Positions 45,176 to 52,888 of a DNA stretch of 64,000 nucleotides are shown piece by piece. Origin of the DNA: Cyanobium sp. Tous-M-B4. Its GTDB lineage: Bacteria > Cyanobacteriota > Cyanobacteriia > PCC-6307 > Cyanobiaceae. The stretch covers positions 62,001 to 126,000 of the forward strand of contig NZ_JAGQBA010000004.1 of assembly GCF_024345395.1 (NCBI RefSeq). The letters run 5' to 3'. The notes below the pieces were generated by a model that saw nothing but the letters and a program-made list of their open reading frames with translations, made no database searches and had not been told where the DNA came from. Made by a program: the position numbers and the translations under genes. Each line of letters starts with the position of its first letter. Within the stretch, counting starts at the first letter, position 1.

Positions 45176-46004
45176 GCGCATCTGGCAGCAGGCGCTGCAG
45201 TTATCCAGCCAGGCGCAGGCCAGCGGCTCCCTGGTTCCCCTAGCTACCGAGGTCCTGGCTGCCCCACAGCACCAGCCATTTGTGTTGCGGCGTTTGCTGA
45301 GCACCACCCCCAAACACCTACGCCGTGGTGGCCCTAAGCCCAATCCCTTTTTGCCCTGGGAGCAAGCTCTGGAAGTGGAACGGCTCAGCAGCGGCCATGT
45401 GGTGCTGCTCAACAAATATCCAGTGCAGGCGGGCCATCTGCTCCTGATCACGGACTCCTGGCAGCCGCAATGCGGCTGGCTTTCTGCGGACGACTGGCGC
45501 GGGGTCTCTCTCCTGGCCAGTGACACCGGTGGGCTGTGGTTCTTCAACAGTTGTGCCGCCTCTGGCGCCAGCCAGCCCCACCGGCATCTACAGCTGCTGC
45601 CCCGCCGAGTTGGAGAAGCCAGCACACCCCTGTCTGCGGCAATCCAGGCTCAGCTGGATAGGGGCGAGCGGCCCTGGCCTTGGGCCTATCGGCTGAGTCG
45701 CCGCACAGATGCCCTCGGGGGTAGGGATCTACCCGCCCTTTACCTGGAGCATGCCGAGCAGCTGGGCTTGGGCCATCCCCACCAGGACTCCCAGCCCAGG
45801 CACCCATACAACCTGCTCTTCGACGACAACTGGCTGCTTACTGTGCGGCGCACCCAGGAACATTGCGCTGGCTTCAGCCTCAATGCCCTCGCCTTTGCTG
45901 GCTATCTGCTGGCCACGGAAAGGTCCGATCTCGAGCTGCTGGAGCGAGAGGGCCCTTGGTACTTACTGCAGGCGGTTGCCGCTGCTCCCGACAAGGGCTT
46001 GTGA
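45165..46004 (+). CDS. Ap4A phosphorylase/ATP adenylyltransferase-like protein
   Basis: 279 residues from GTG 45165, overlapping the SpoIID gene end by 11 nt. The HIT-superfamily (GalT-like) motif is in ASGASQPHRHLQLLP (HxHxQ), preceded by VVLLNKYPVQAGHLLLITD. A C-terminal part (YNLLFDDNWLLTVRRTQEHCAGFSLNALAFAGYLLA) matches the ATP adenylyltransferase C-terminal domain. These enzymes split diadenosine tetraphosphate with phosphate to ADP and ATP. The length agrees with the cyanobacterial family. Confidence 0.87.
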   Translation: MRAERIWQQALQLSSQAQASGSLVPLATEVLAAPQHQPFVLRRLLSTTPKHLRRGGPKPNPFLPWEQALEVERLSSGHVVLLNKYPVQAGHLLLITDSWQPQCGWLSADDWRGVSLLASDTGGLWFFNSCAASGASQPHRHLQLLPRRVGEASTPLSAAIQAQLDRGERPWPWAYRLSRRTDALGGRDLPALYLEHAEQLGLGHPHQDSQPRHPYNLLFDDNWLLTVRRTQEHCAGFSLNALAFAGYLLATERSDLELLEREGPWYLLQAVAAAPDKGL

Positions 46005-46099
46005 TCGACATTCCGTAATTTTTCGGTTGCGCAGTAGGGCCCCGCCGCGGCTGGTTGGAAAGGAAGGGAACAAACACCCTGCCAAACCAACTTCAGCCC

Positions 46100-46900
46100 A
46101 TGACCCAATCGATCAAAAACAAATCCCTCAGCCGCCGAGCCCTGCAACAACGTAATCAGAGGGTGAACCAGTACCGCGGTCTGGTGACGCCAATTGCTGT
46201 GCACTACAGCCGCCGCTGTCCCGAGCCCCTCGACGACCTGGTTCAGGTGGGTCTGATGGGCCTGCTACGAGCAGCTGAGCTCTATCAACCGCAAACAGCA
46301 ACTCCTTTCGAGGCCTTTGCCAGACCCCACATCCGGGGCGCCATCCTGCATTACTTGCGCGATTCGGCATCAGCCGTGCGGTTACCGCGCCGGCAGATGG
46401 AGCTGCACGACAAGCTGCGTCAACTGAAGGCCAGCTGGAGCAGTGGCCATGGGCAGGAGCCCAGTGCCGAAGATCTGCGCCTAGCTCTGGAGCTCAGCCT
46501 TGAACAATGGCAAGAACTGCTACGTGGACAAGCGCTGGCCAGGCCTCTTGAGCTGGAGACTGGCTATGAGGAAACCAGACTTCAGGAGGGTTGTAGCGGC
46601 AGGTCCTGGGAGTCTGAATTCACCGGCGCGGATGGCTGGGACTATCAGGGAGCTGAAGTGCGTCAGCAACTGGCTTGCCTTGAGCCCGGATTACGTCATG
46701 TGATCCAGAAGGTAGTGCTCTCGGGCTGGAGCTACCGGCGCACGGCAGCGCTGCTTCAGGTGAGTCCGATGACCGTGCAGCGGAGGCTCAAGCAGGGCTT
46801 GGCACAGATGCGCGCCGCCCTGCTCAATGCAGACGCGTTTTCAACTCTCAGCTGCCAGCCGAGGTCGCATCGCGCTCCATCTGTCGCTCCAGCGTGCTGA
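46100..46900 (+). CDS. Group 3 RNA polymerase sigma-70 factor (SigF/FliA-like)
   Basis: 266 residues from ATG 46100; a GTG/TTG start further upstream is less likely. Sigma region 2 is seen as YRGLVTPIAVHYSRRCPEPLDDLVQVGLMGLLRAAELY and FEAFARPHIRGAILHYLRD, region 3 as VRLPRRQMELHDKLRQL to LSLEQWQELL, and region 4 at the end as LACLEPGLRHVIQKVVLSGWSYRRTAALLQVSPMTVQRRLKQGLAQM with the helix-turn-helix. The missing region 1 and weak similarity to housekeeping sigmas put it in group 3, an alternative sigma factor for a stress or surface/pilus regulon. Its 3' end overlaps a small antisense frame. Confidence 0.88.
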   Translation: MTQSIKNKSLSRRALQQRNQRVNQYRGLVTPIAVHYSRRCPEPLDDLVQVGLMGLLRAAELYQPQTATPFEAFARPHIRGAILHYLRDSASAVRLPRRQMELHDKLRQLKASWSSGHGQEPSAEDLRLALELSLEQWQELLRGQALARPLELETGYEETRLQEGCSGRSWESEFTGADGWDYQGAEVRQQLACLEPGLRHVIQKVVLSGWSYRRTAALLQVSPMTVQRRLKQGLAQMRAALLNADAFSTLSCQPRSHRAPSVAPAC

Positions 46901-47042
46901 TCGAGGCATTCATGGCTGCCAGCTGGCGTTCCACACCGTCCCGCCAGAACTGAAGCATGCGCAGCTTGCGCTCTTGGTGACGCCTCCAGCTAACAGCACC
47001 ACCGTCATCAACGCTGCCACAGCAGCCCAGGAGGGGAAGCAT
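46848..47042 (-). CDS. Possible small protein (64 aa), antisense to sigma gene end
   Basis: 64-residue frame from ATG 47042. The C-terminal half (RHQERKLRMLQFWRDGVERQLAAMNASISTLERQMERD) looks like a well-formed amphipathic helix or coiled coil, with a protein-like composition not expected for noise, while the first 20 residues are less convincing and the start may be elsewhere. It overlaps the end of the sigma factor gene by 53 nt on the opposite strand. No family recognised. The rest of the gap 46901-47116 holds nothing else that I can support. Confidence 0.42.
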   Translation of the reverse strand: MLPLLGCCGSVDDGGAVSWRRHQERKLRMLQFWRDGVERQLAAMNASISTLERQMERDATSAGS

Positions 47043-47116
47043 GAGAAAGTAGGAAAGGTCATTAAGGTTCTAGCGAGCCTGACGGGCTTGCCGAGTGTCG
47101 TGTTTCTCCCCCAGCG

Positions 47117-48871
47117 ATGGCCCCGAAACACCCTTCGGTCAGTTCCCTTCCAAGCCCCTGTAAGAGCTCTCAATCTGGGTTTGCAACCGACTGCCCGTCA
47201 TACCCTTGTGGAGTCGGGGCCATTGCACTCAAACCCAACCCCCTGATTTCCAGATTTCCGTTGCGGCCGTTCAAACTGCTGATAGCAGCTGCCTTGGGGG
47301 TTCCCCTCGGCTTATTGCAGGCGTTGCCAGCGGCCGCTTACGTAGCTCTAATGGCGGGCCAGCAGGCCCGTCCCCTAAACGGCACCTTCAACAAGGTGCC
47401 GGTTCTGCACTCGAACCAGCCTGAGGAGGTTGAAGGCCCCGGGATCCTGATCAGCACAGCGCCGGGTTATGCCTACGCCGAAGAGACTGGCCGGCCCTTG
47501 CGCAATGCCGAATTCACCTTCAACGGTGATTTTGGGGTGCACATGCACCACAAGTATTTTCCCCCCAACCGCCGCCAGCTATCGCCCACTGCCAGGCGTC
47601 CAGAACTCACCCTAGGGCTGATTCTGATCAATCCCGGCCTGCGGGCAGTGCACATCCGCTTTGAGAACGGTGCAGTTCGCAACAGCTTTGAGGCGCCCTA
47701 TCTTGTCAATTACAAGATGGGTGTAAGACCTCTCGGGCCTCGTCCTTGGAATACCGGCCCTGGAGATGCAACCGCTGTGCAGGTTCTGCGCGGTCGCCTA
47801 GATCCCAAACTTAATCAGGAAATAACTATTCCTGCTCGCAGCCGCATTGTCCTATTTCAGACCCAGTTGCCTGCGCTCGGCATTGCTAACGCCCTGTTGA
47901 AAGGCAGAAGTGATGGACCTTTTCAGATGGCTGTTGTTGCGGCTAAGGACCCCAATAGCGACTGGGATCTAATCTCTATTTTGGATCAGGGCCGTCTTGC
48001 CCCGGGCAGGGTTTATCTGAACCGCATTGCTGACATCAAAAGCCGCCGCATTTTCTCCCGTGTGGGAGGTGTCGCCATAGGTGATGCATACCAAGCCACC
48101 CTCACCCACAATCTCGCGCAGCAAGGCCCATTACATATTCCCCTAACCAGTACTAATCGCCATAATTTTGGTACCCGCGAGATCCAGGTAAATCCTCTTG
48201 CAAGCCGCATGCTGGATTCATCCTTAGACAATGTGGGCACCTACGGCGTTCGCTTTGATGTCGATCTGAATCTCAAGGGTGCTGGCCCCTATGAGTTGGT
48301 TCTCAGCCACCCCACCGCCTCAGGCACTGGTAAACCTTTCACCGCCTTCAGGGGATCACTGCAAGTGCGCACAGAGGAAGGACTTCAAGAAATGCACGTT
48401 GGCATGCGCTCTGGCCAAAGTTTGCCTCTCACCTCTTTGAATCTTCGGGGGGGTGTATCCAACCCAGTTCGGATCAGTTTGGTATATCCGGCCGATGCCA
48501 CCCCTGGTCACCTACTCAGCATCGTGCCAGCCAGTCAGGTAGCCATGGTCAAGGAGCGAGAACGTTTGCTTGAGCTGGCTCGCAACACAGCCTCCCCCGC
48601 GGCGATGAGGCCCCCCCAGTCCCTGCCTGCGATTCCTGATCAAGATCTTGAGGGTCAGGATGGATCAGAAGAAATGACCCCGTTGGTGCTGCAACCACGT
48701 TTCCCCAGCCTGCCGCCCCTCAGAACAAATCCACCGCCACCACCGCCTATTTCACAGCCGCGTTATTCCCCCAACCAGACTTCAACACCTGGGAATCAAT
48801 CCTTGGTTGATCGCTACCAGCAGGCCCTGGAAGCGCAGCAGGAGATGATGCGCGGCCTTATTGGCCGCTAG
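47117..48871 (+). CDS. DUF3370 domain secreted/envelope protein
   Basis: 584 residues as read from ATG 47117, but the first ~45 residues look unlike the rest and the signal peptide (RFPLRPFKLLIAAALGVPLGLLQALPAAAY) begins near residue 46, so the real start may be downstream at a non-ATG codon. The mature part follows DUF3370, a cyanobacterial family: GQQARPLNGTFNKVPVLHSN, LRNAEFTFNGDFGVHMHHKY, LGLILINPGL, HNFGTREIQVNPLASRMLD, GVSNPVRISLVYPADATPG. A Pro-rich linker and a short helix QALEAQQEMMRG close the protein. Secreted or outer-envelope location inferred. Two nt separate it from the next gene. Confidence 0.78.
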   Translation: MAPKHPSVSSLPSPCKSSQSGFATDCPSYPCGVGAIALKPNPLISRFPLRPFKLLIAAALGVPLGLLQALPAAAYVALMAGQQARPLNGTFNKVPVLHSNQPEEVEGPGILISTAPGYAYAEETGRPLRNAEFTFNGDFGVHMHHKYFPPNRRQLSPTARRPELTLGLILINPGLRAVHIRFENGAVRNSFEAPYLVNYKMGVRPLGPRPWNTGPGDATAVQVLRGRLDPKLNQEITIPARSRIVLFQTQLPALGIANALLKGRSDGPFQMAVVAAKDPNSDWDLISILDQGRLAPGRVYLNRIADIKSRRIFSRVGGVAIGDAYQATLTHNLAQQGPLHIPLTSTNRHNFGTREIQVNPLASRMLDSSLDNVGTYGVRFDVDLNLKGAGPYELVLSHPTASGTGKPFTAFRGSLQVRTEEGLQEMHVGMRSGQSLPLTSLNLRGGVSNPVRISLVYPADATPGHLLSIVPASQVAMVKERERLLELARNTASPAAMRPPQSLPAIPDQDLEGQDGSEEMTPLVLQPRFPSLPPLRTNPPPPPPISQPRYSPNQTSTPGNQSLVDRYQQALEAQQEMMRGLIGR

Positions 48872-48873
48872 GC

Positions 48874-49932
48874 ATGGCTAAGCCGGCGGACCCCAATCGT
48901 CGCCGCTTCAGTCTGGAGCTGCCGGTCGATTTGCTCGATAAAATTGATGCGCTGCGGGCGGAGTGGGGCATCCGCAGTCGCGGAGACACTTTTGAGCGTT
49001 TGCTACAAGAGATCTTCCCAAATAGTGAGGAGGTCGAGACCTCAGTTCTTGCCGACGACGGCAATCACTTGCCTGATGGCTATCTGAGCGGACAAACCAG
49101 CCTGGAATCAACCTTCAACGAACAGGGGGCGTTGGTGTTGATGACCAGAGGCTCCGGGGGAGACCTATGCCTGGATCGGGAATCAGCTGATCCGGAATTT
49201 GCCTTCAACTTCGACGTTGATGCGTCGATGGCAGCGGAAGTGCGCCCTCGTCAGAGCGGCATTGACTTACCTGGCTTTGTGAGGCGTCAATCTGACCAGC
49301 TCAAGCGCAGTCTGCAGCCCCTACGCCAACCCATGGATCTGGCGCAAGAACCCCTCCCCCATGTAGGCGGTGATGTGCTCAAACGCTCCCTGGCCAGAGC
49401 TCGTGACCACTGGCTTGAGCTCTACGGCAAGGTTGCCAATGAGGCGGTACTGGAAGCCGCAATGGTGTGGTTAGCTCAGGACATTTGGGCCCAGAGTGAT
49501 CAGAGTGAGGGGCGCCCTTTTACTTGGTCGCTTGCCTGCGATGTGGTGGCTAATACGGCTCCCAGCTGGGGCAGGGAACCCGCAACTTTTGAGCGAGTCA
49601 TGGTGATGGCAGGTTTGCTGGAGGATCCCTTCAGCACTTCCACCCTGGAACTTCGCTTACCAACGCTGATCAGGCGCTTTGTTCATCGTTTCCGCAAGCG
49701 ACGTAAAGGCACATCGTTCCAGACTCTGGAACACACCATGACCCTGCATGGAGCCTTGAAGCTGCTGCAACTGCCAACGGCACCAGGCCAGCGTCTCACC
49801 TTGCGACAAATACGGGAGGCTTACCGCGAGTTGGCGATGAGCCATCACCCCGACTCTGGCGGCACGGAAGAAACCATGCGGCGCCTAAACGAGGCCTACC
49901 AGCTGCTGAAAGAGCTGTACCGCAACGAATAG
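48874..49932 (+). CDS. Ribbon-helix-helix-like protein with C-terminal J domain
   Basis: 352 residues. The first 48 residues (RRRFSLELPVDLLDKIDALRAEWGIRSRGDTFERLLQEIF, pattern of one strand and two helices) resemble ribbon-helix-helix DNA-binding proteins of the Arc/MetJ type. The middle 50-300 is of unknown fold, with a helical core (WLELYGKVANEAVLEAAMVWLAQDIW). The last 45 residues are a J domain: LTLRQIREAYRELAMSHHPDSGG with HPD at 325-327, then RRLNEAYQLLKELY, so it could activate a DnaK. This combination is not one I know. It follows DUF3370 by 2 nt, so the two may act together. Confidence 0.72.
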   Translation: MAKPADPNRRRFSLELPVDLLDKIDALRAEWGIRSRGDTFERLLQEIFPNSEEVETSVLADDGNHLPDGYLSGQTSLESTFNEQGALVLMTRGSGGDLCLDRESADPEFAFNFDVDASMAAEVRPRQSGIDLPGFVRRQSDQLKRSLQPLRQPMDLAQEPLPHVGGDVLKRSLARARDHWLELYGKVANEAVLEAAMVWLAQDIWAQSDQSEGRPFTWSLACDVVANTAPSWGREPATFERVMVMAGLLEDPFSTSTLELRLPTLIRRFVHRFRKRRKGTSFQTLEHTMTLHGALKLLQLPTAPGQRLTLRQIREAYRELAMSHHPDSGGTEETMRRLNEAYQLLKELYRNE

Positions 49933-50740
49933 ACGCGTATATCAAGTCCTGGCTGAGACGCGTAATGGGTCTTGAATTGATTCTTGCGTGAGACTAGTGA
50001 TCTGTGGCTTTGCGTCTTGCTTGGCTGCAGCATCTCTATAGGCCAAGCGTTTGATTGCCCAGATGCTGGACGGAAATCTATCTAGCTGTTCTCATAAGAG
50101 ATTTATTATTGGTCTCGTCAAAAGTCTCGGCCGAGGAGGGTGGGAATATGGATTCGTGGCCTGATTAGCTTGGTCTTGGGTTTGGACTAGTAATCAGTCT
50201 TGGATGAGATAGCTGAGCCGGCTGCAGGCGAGCATTTCCCCTGGTGATCGTGCCTAGTTGGGCTGATTTCCAATTTTTCCGTATTTCTACTTGTATGTCC
50301 CTAGGGGATAGCCCTCTATGGCTTCCTTATTGCTGCGGCCAGAAAATGGGCTGAACAGCTTGTCCAGTCACCTGATGTGGGCTGGTCCAGATGGCCTGTC
50401 TCGTTTCAAAGTCATTGCAGCAGCTTGCTTGAAGTGCTTGCGTCACTGTGTCATACACAGGTACGCAGACATTTCTGGCCACTCGTGAGGCTTGTTGAAG
50501 CTCCAGAACTTGCTGGCTGTGGATGGCGCCAAGCAGCTGGCTGACGGGATCACCAGTTATCTCAACAAGGACACATGCTAAGACTTAAAATGCGTCTTGA
50601 ATGAGACTATGCAGAAGGGTGCTGGTTGGGGTTCGAGCTCGGCCGCCAGAGATCAAAACTTGAACAACGCCCTGCCGCTCCATCCGTGCGGGCAAGCGGT
50701 GATTCTCTTGCATCCCGGCTGGGACGCATTAATAGTCCAA
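49933..50740. other. Long intergenic region with no supported gene
   Basis: 808 nt between the J-domain gene and the apcD terminator, visibly less GC-rich than its surroundings. It contains four degenerate copies of GTCYTGNNTGAGAY (listed separately), a 9-bp direct repeat agacgcgta (49931-49939 and 49956-49964), an 11-base near-repeat gactagtRatc (49992-50002, 50185-50195) and a 10-bp palindrome ctcggccgag (50126-50135). A minus-strand stretch open for 85 codons (50584-50327) has no start codon and could be a decayed gene. A plus-strand 56-codon frame from 50319 is not convincing. Promoter or small-RNA content is possible. Confidence 0.6.
49946..50609 (+). repeat. Four dispersed copies of a GTCTTGNATGAGAC-like motif
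   Basis: Copies are at 49946-49961 (gtcctggctgagacgc), 49981-49996 (ttcttgcgtgagacta), 50197-50212 (gtcttggatgagatag) and 50594-50609 (gtcttgaatgagacta). The best copies contain the inverted pair GTCT...AGAC with a 6-base centre, so each could be a binding site for a dimeric protein or a tiny hairpin. Spacings are irregular (35, 216 and 397 nt). I did not see the motif in the neighbouring genes by eye. Their presence in a non-coding region downstream of a putative ribbon-helix-helix gene is suggestive only. Confidence 0.4.
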
Positions 50741-50779
50741 TAAAAAGACCCGGACGAGACAGGCGCTCCTCCGGGTCTT
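50741..50779 (-). terminator. Intrinsic terminator of apcD
   Basis: Perfect 10-bp stem (AAGACCCGGA at 50745-50754 with TCCGGGTCTT at 50770-50779), 15-nt loop, followed on the minus strand by TTTTTATT. It lies 24 nt after the apcD stop. It marks the end of a monocistronic apcD transcript. Confidence 0.85.
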
Positions 50780-50802
50780 GCGGCTGGTTTGGATTGTCTG
50801 AA

Positions 50803-51297
50803 TCAGGTGCTGGTTTGCATGCCCTGGATCAAAAAGTCGAAGTAAGGCCCGGCAAGGGAGGCCTGGTCTGTGCTCAGCAAGGCAAGCGAGGCTTCCTTCA
50901 TGGTGCGCATTGCGTCCACCATTCCTGGCATGGGTACGCCCAGGCTGTTGTACATCTCACGGGCACCGACCAGGCCAATCTGTTGAATCATCTCGGTGCT
51001 CCCGGCGAGAACGCCGTAGGTCACCAAGCGTAGATACCAGCTGTAGTCCCGCAGGCACTGGGCCCGCTGCTTTTGGCCGTAGGCATTGCCACCGGGGGCC
51101 ACGTAGTCGGGGTTGCGCTGGAAGAGCTGCTTGGCCGACTCATCAACAATTTTTTTCTCGTTGTCGGTAAGAACCCGAACAACCGCCAGCCTTTCGGCTC
51201 CCCGGCTGAGGTACTCCACCATGGAGCGCAACTCGCCGCCACTGGGATACCGCAGCTGATCATCAGCCTGAAGGATCAGATCCCGAACGACGCTCAT
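50803..51297 (-). CDS. apcD: Allophycocyanin alpha-B chain
   Basis: 164-residue phycobiliprotein of the phycobilisome core, a terminal emitter that passes energy to photosystem I or II. It starts MSVVRDLILQADDQLRYPSGGEL, typical of ApcD rather than ApcA (which has NADAEARY). The chromophore Cys is at position 81 in QCLRDYSWYLRLVTYGVLAG, and the globin-like helices follow to FDFLIQGM. The start at 51297 is preferred over an ATG four codons earlier. It has its own terminator. Divergent upstream region to rlmD is 154 nt. Confidence 0.93.
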   Translation of the reverse strand: MSVVRDLILQADDQLRYPSGGELRSMVEYLSRGAERLAVVRVLTDNEKKIVDESAKQLFQRNPDYVAPGGNAYGQKQRAQCLRDYSWYLRLVTYGVLAGSTEMIQQIGLVGAREMYNSLGVPMPGMVDAMRTMKEASLALLSTDQASLAGPYFDFLIQGMQTST

Positions 51298-51450
51298 CGC
51301 AGCGACCACACGCGTGCATCACTGTATCGACTCCGCAGCAAGATCACCGTGCCCCGCCGCAAGGTGTAACGCCCCTTTGCACGACGTAGGGTGAAGGATT
51401 GGTATGCGGGCGTGGGCACTAAAAGCTTTGGCAACGGCGCAGGTGGTGGC

Positions 51451-52863
51451 ATGGGCAGTGGCGTCGAGCTGTCCACCGGCATGACCGTGACGGTGGCCAT
51501 CACTGGGCTATCCCATGACGGGCAGGGCGTAGCCCGCCTCGCAGATCGGGTCCTCTTTGTAGCTGGTGCCTTGCCTGGGGAGCAGGCGAAGGTACGCCTC
51601 ACCCATAAGGCCCGTCGCCACTGGTTGGCTGAGCTTCAGCAGGTGCTTGAGCCGGCACCGGAGCGGCGAAGACCTCCGTGCATCCTTGCTGAAGATTGTG
51701 GTGGTTGCAGTTTGCAGCACCTCGACGACTCGGCGCAGCAGCACTGGAAGCACCAAAAAGTCGTTGATGCCCTGCGGCGTATTGCCCACCTTGATACCGA
51801 TGTTGCGCCGTTAATGGCTGCGCCAGAAGGGCTCGGCTATCGCAATAGGGCGATTATCCCGCTTGAGCGCTGCGAGGACGGGCGGTTGCGGGCTGGCTTT
51901 TATCGCCCTGGCACCCACAAGATTGTCAATATGAACCGGTGCCCGGTGCTTGATCCGCGCCTGGACGCGTTGATCGCACCGCTTAAGTCGGATCTTGAGA
52001 CCAGTGACTGGCCCGTTGATCGCGACTGCCGCGAGGGGGGTGGCCTGCGCCATCTGGCCCTGCGAATCGGCAGCTATACCGGCGAGTTGCTGATCACCCT
52101 GGTAAGCAGCACCCCAGACCTGGAGGGCATCGAGATCCTGGCCGCCCAATGGATGCACCGCTGGCCAGACCTTGTGGGGGTCTGCCTGAACCTGCAACCC
52201 CTAGCTACCAACACCCTGATGGGTCCCGAGACACGCGTGGTGGTTGGTCGGGGCTGGGTGCAGGAGCGTTTCTGTGACCTCGAGCTGCGCATTGCAGCAG
52301 ACACTTTTTTCCAGGTCCATACCAGGCAGGCTGAACGAATTGTGCCCCTGGTGCTTGCCGCCCTTGCGGGCTCTGCGCCTGGCGTGATGGTCGATGCCTA
52401 CTGCGGCATTGGCACTTACAGCCTGCCGGTGGCTGCGGCTGGCTGGCACGTTCACGGCATTGAACTAAGCCCCGAGGCCGTGCACCAAGCCAAGGCCAAT
52501 GCCCGCGAAAACGGCCTAAGTGAATCAGCCACCTTTGAGACCGGAGTGGTGGCCGAGTGCCTGGCTGAGCACCTGGTGCACTGCGATGCGGTCTTTCTCG
52601 ATCCCCCCCGCAAGGGACTGGAGCCCGCCACCCTGCAGGCGATCATCGAACGCCCCCCTGCCCACCTGCTCTACCTCAGTTGCGACCCCGCCACCCTGGC
52701 CAGGGACCTGGCTCTTCTGGTTGGCGGCGGTAGTTATCGCTTGGAGAGCGTTCAGCCGATCGACTTTTTCCCCCAAACAAGCCACATAGAGACTTTGACC
52801 GTTCTGAGCCGTATCGGAGCCGGCATCCCAACCCCGCAGCCTGAGGCAGCGGAGCCGGAGTAG
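51451..52863 (+). CDS. rlmD: 23S rRNA (uracil-C5)-methyltransferase RlmD/RumA-like
   Basis: 470 residues from ATG 51451; a GTG at 51391 would add a glycine-rich leader. A TRAM domain (TVTVAITGLSHDGQGVARLADRVLFVAGALPGE) is followed by the iron-sulfur cysteines (CILAEDCGGCSLQHL, and a later NRCPVLD), the SAM domain (DAYCGIGTYSLPVA, DPPRKGLEP) and the catalytic Cys in YLSCDPATLARDL. These mark the TrmA/RlmD class of uridine C5 methyltransferases. The exact rRNA or tRNA target is inferred from the cluster-binding cysteines. Confidence 0.9.
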   Translation: MGSGVELSTGMTVTVAITGLSHDGQGVARLADRVLFVAGALPGEQAKVRLTHKARRHWLAELQQVLEPAPERRRPPCILAEDCGGCSLQHLDDSAQQHWKHQKVVDALRRIAHLDTDVAPLMAAPEGLGYRNRAIIPLERCEDGRLRAGFYRPGTHKIVNMNRCPVLDPRLDALIAPLKSDLETSDWPVDRDCREGGGLRHLALRIGSYTGELLITLVSSTPDLEGIEILAAQWMHRWPDLVGVCLNLQPLATNTLMGPETRVVVGRGWVQERFCDLELRIAADTFFQVHTRQAERIVPLVLAALAGSAPGVMVDAYCGIGTYSLPVAAAGWHVHGIELSPEAVHQAKANARENGLSESATFETGVVAECLAEHLVHCDAVFLDPPRKGLEPATLQAIIERPPAHLLYLSCDPATLARDLALLVGGGSYRLESVQPIDFFPQTSHIETLTVLSRIGAGIPTPQPEAAEPE

Positions 52864-52888
52864 GGGTGGACCTGCTGCCGCCTGGATA

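Noticed and set aside
50319-50489. 56-codon plus-strand frame in the long intergenic region
   Set aside because: No recognisable domain, no ribosome-binding site, and it overlaps another open frame on the other strand.
50626-51033. 135-codon plus-strand frame
   Set aside because: It is antisense to the apcD terminator and to much of apcD, which is a certain gene; the composition is not protein-like.
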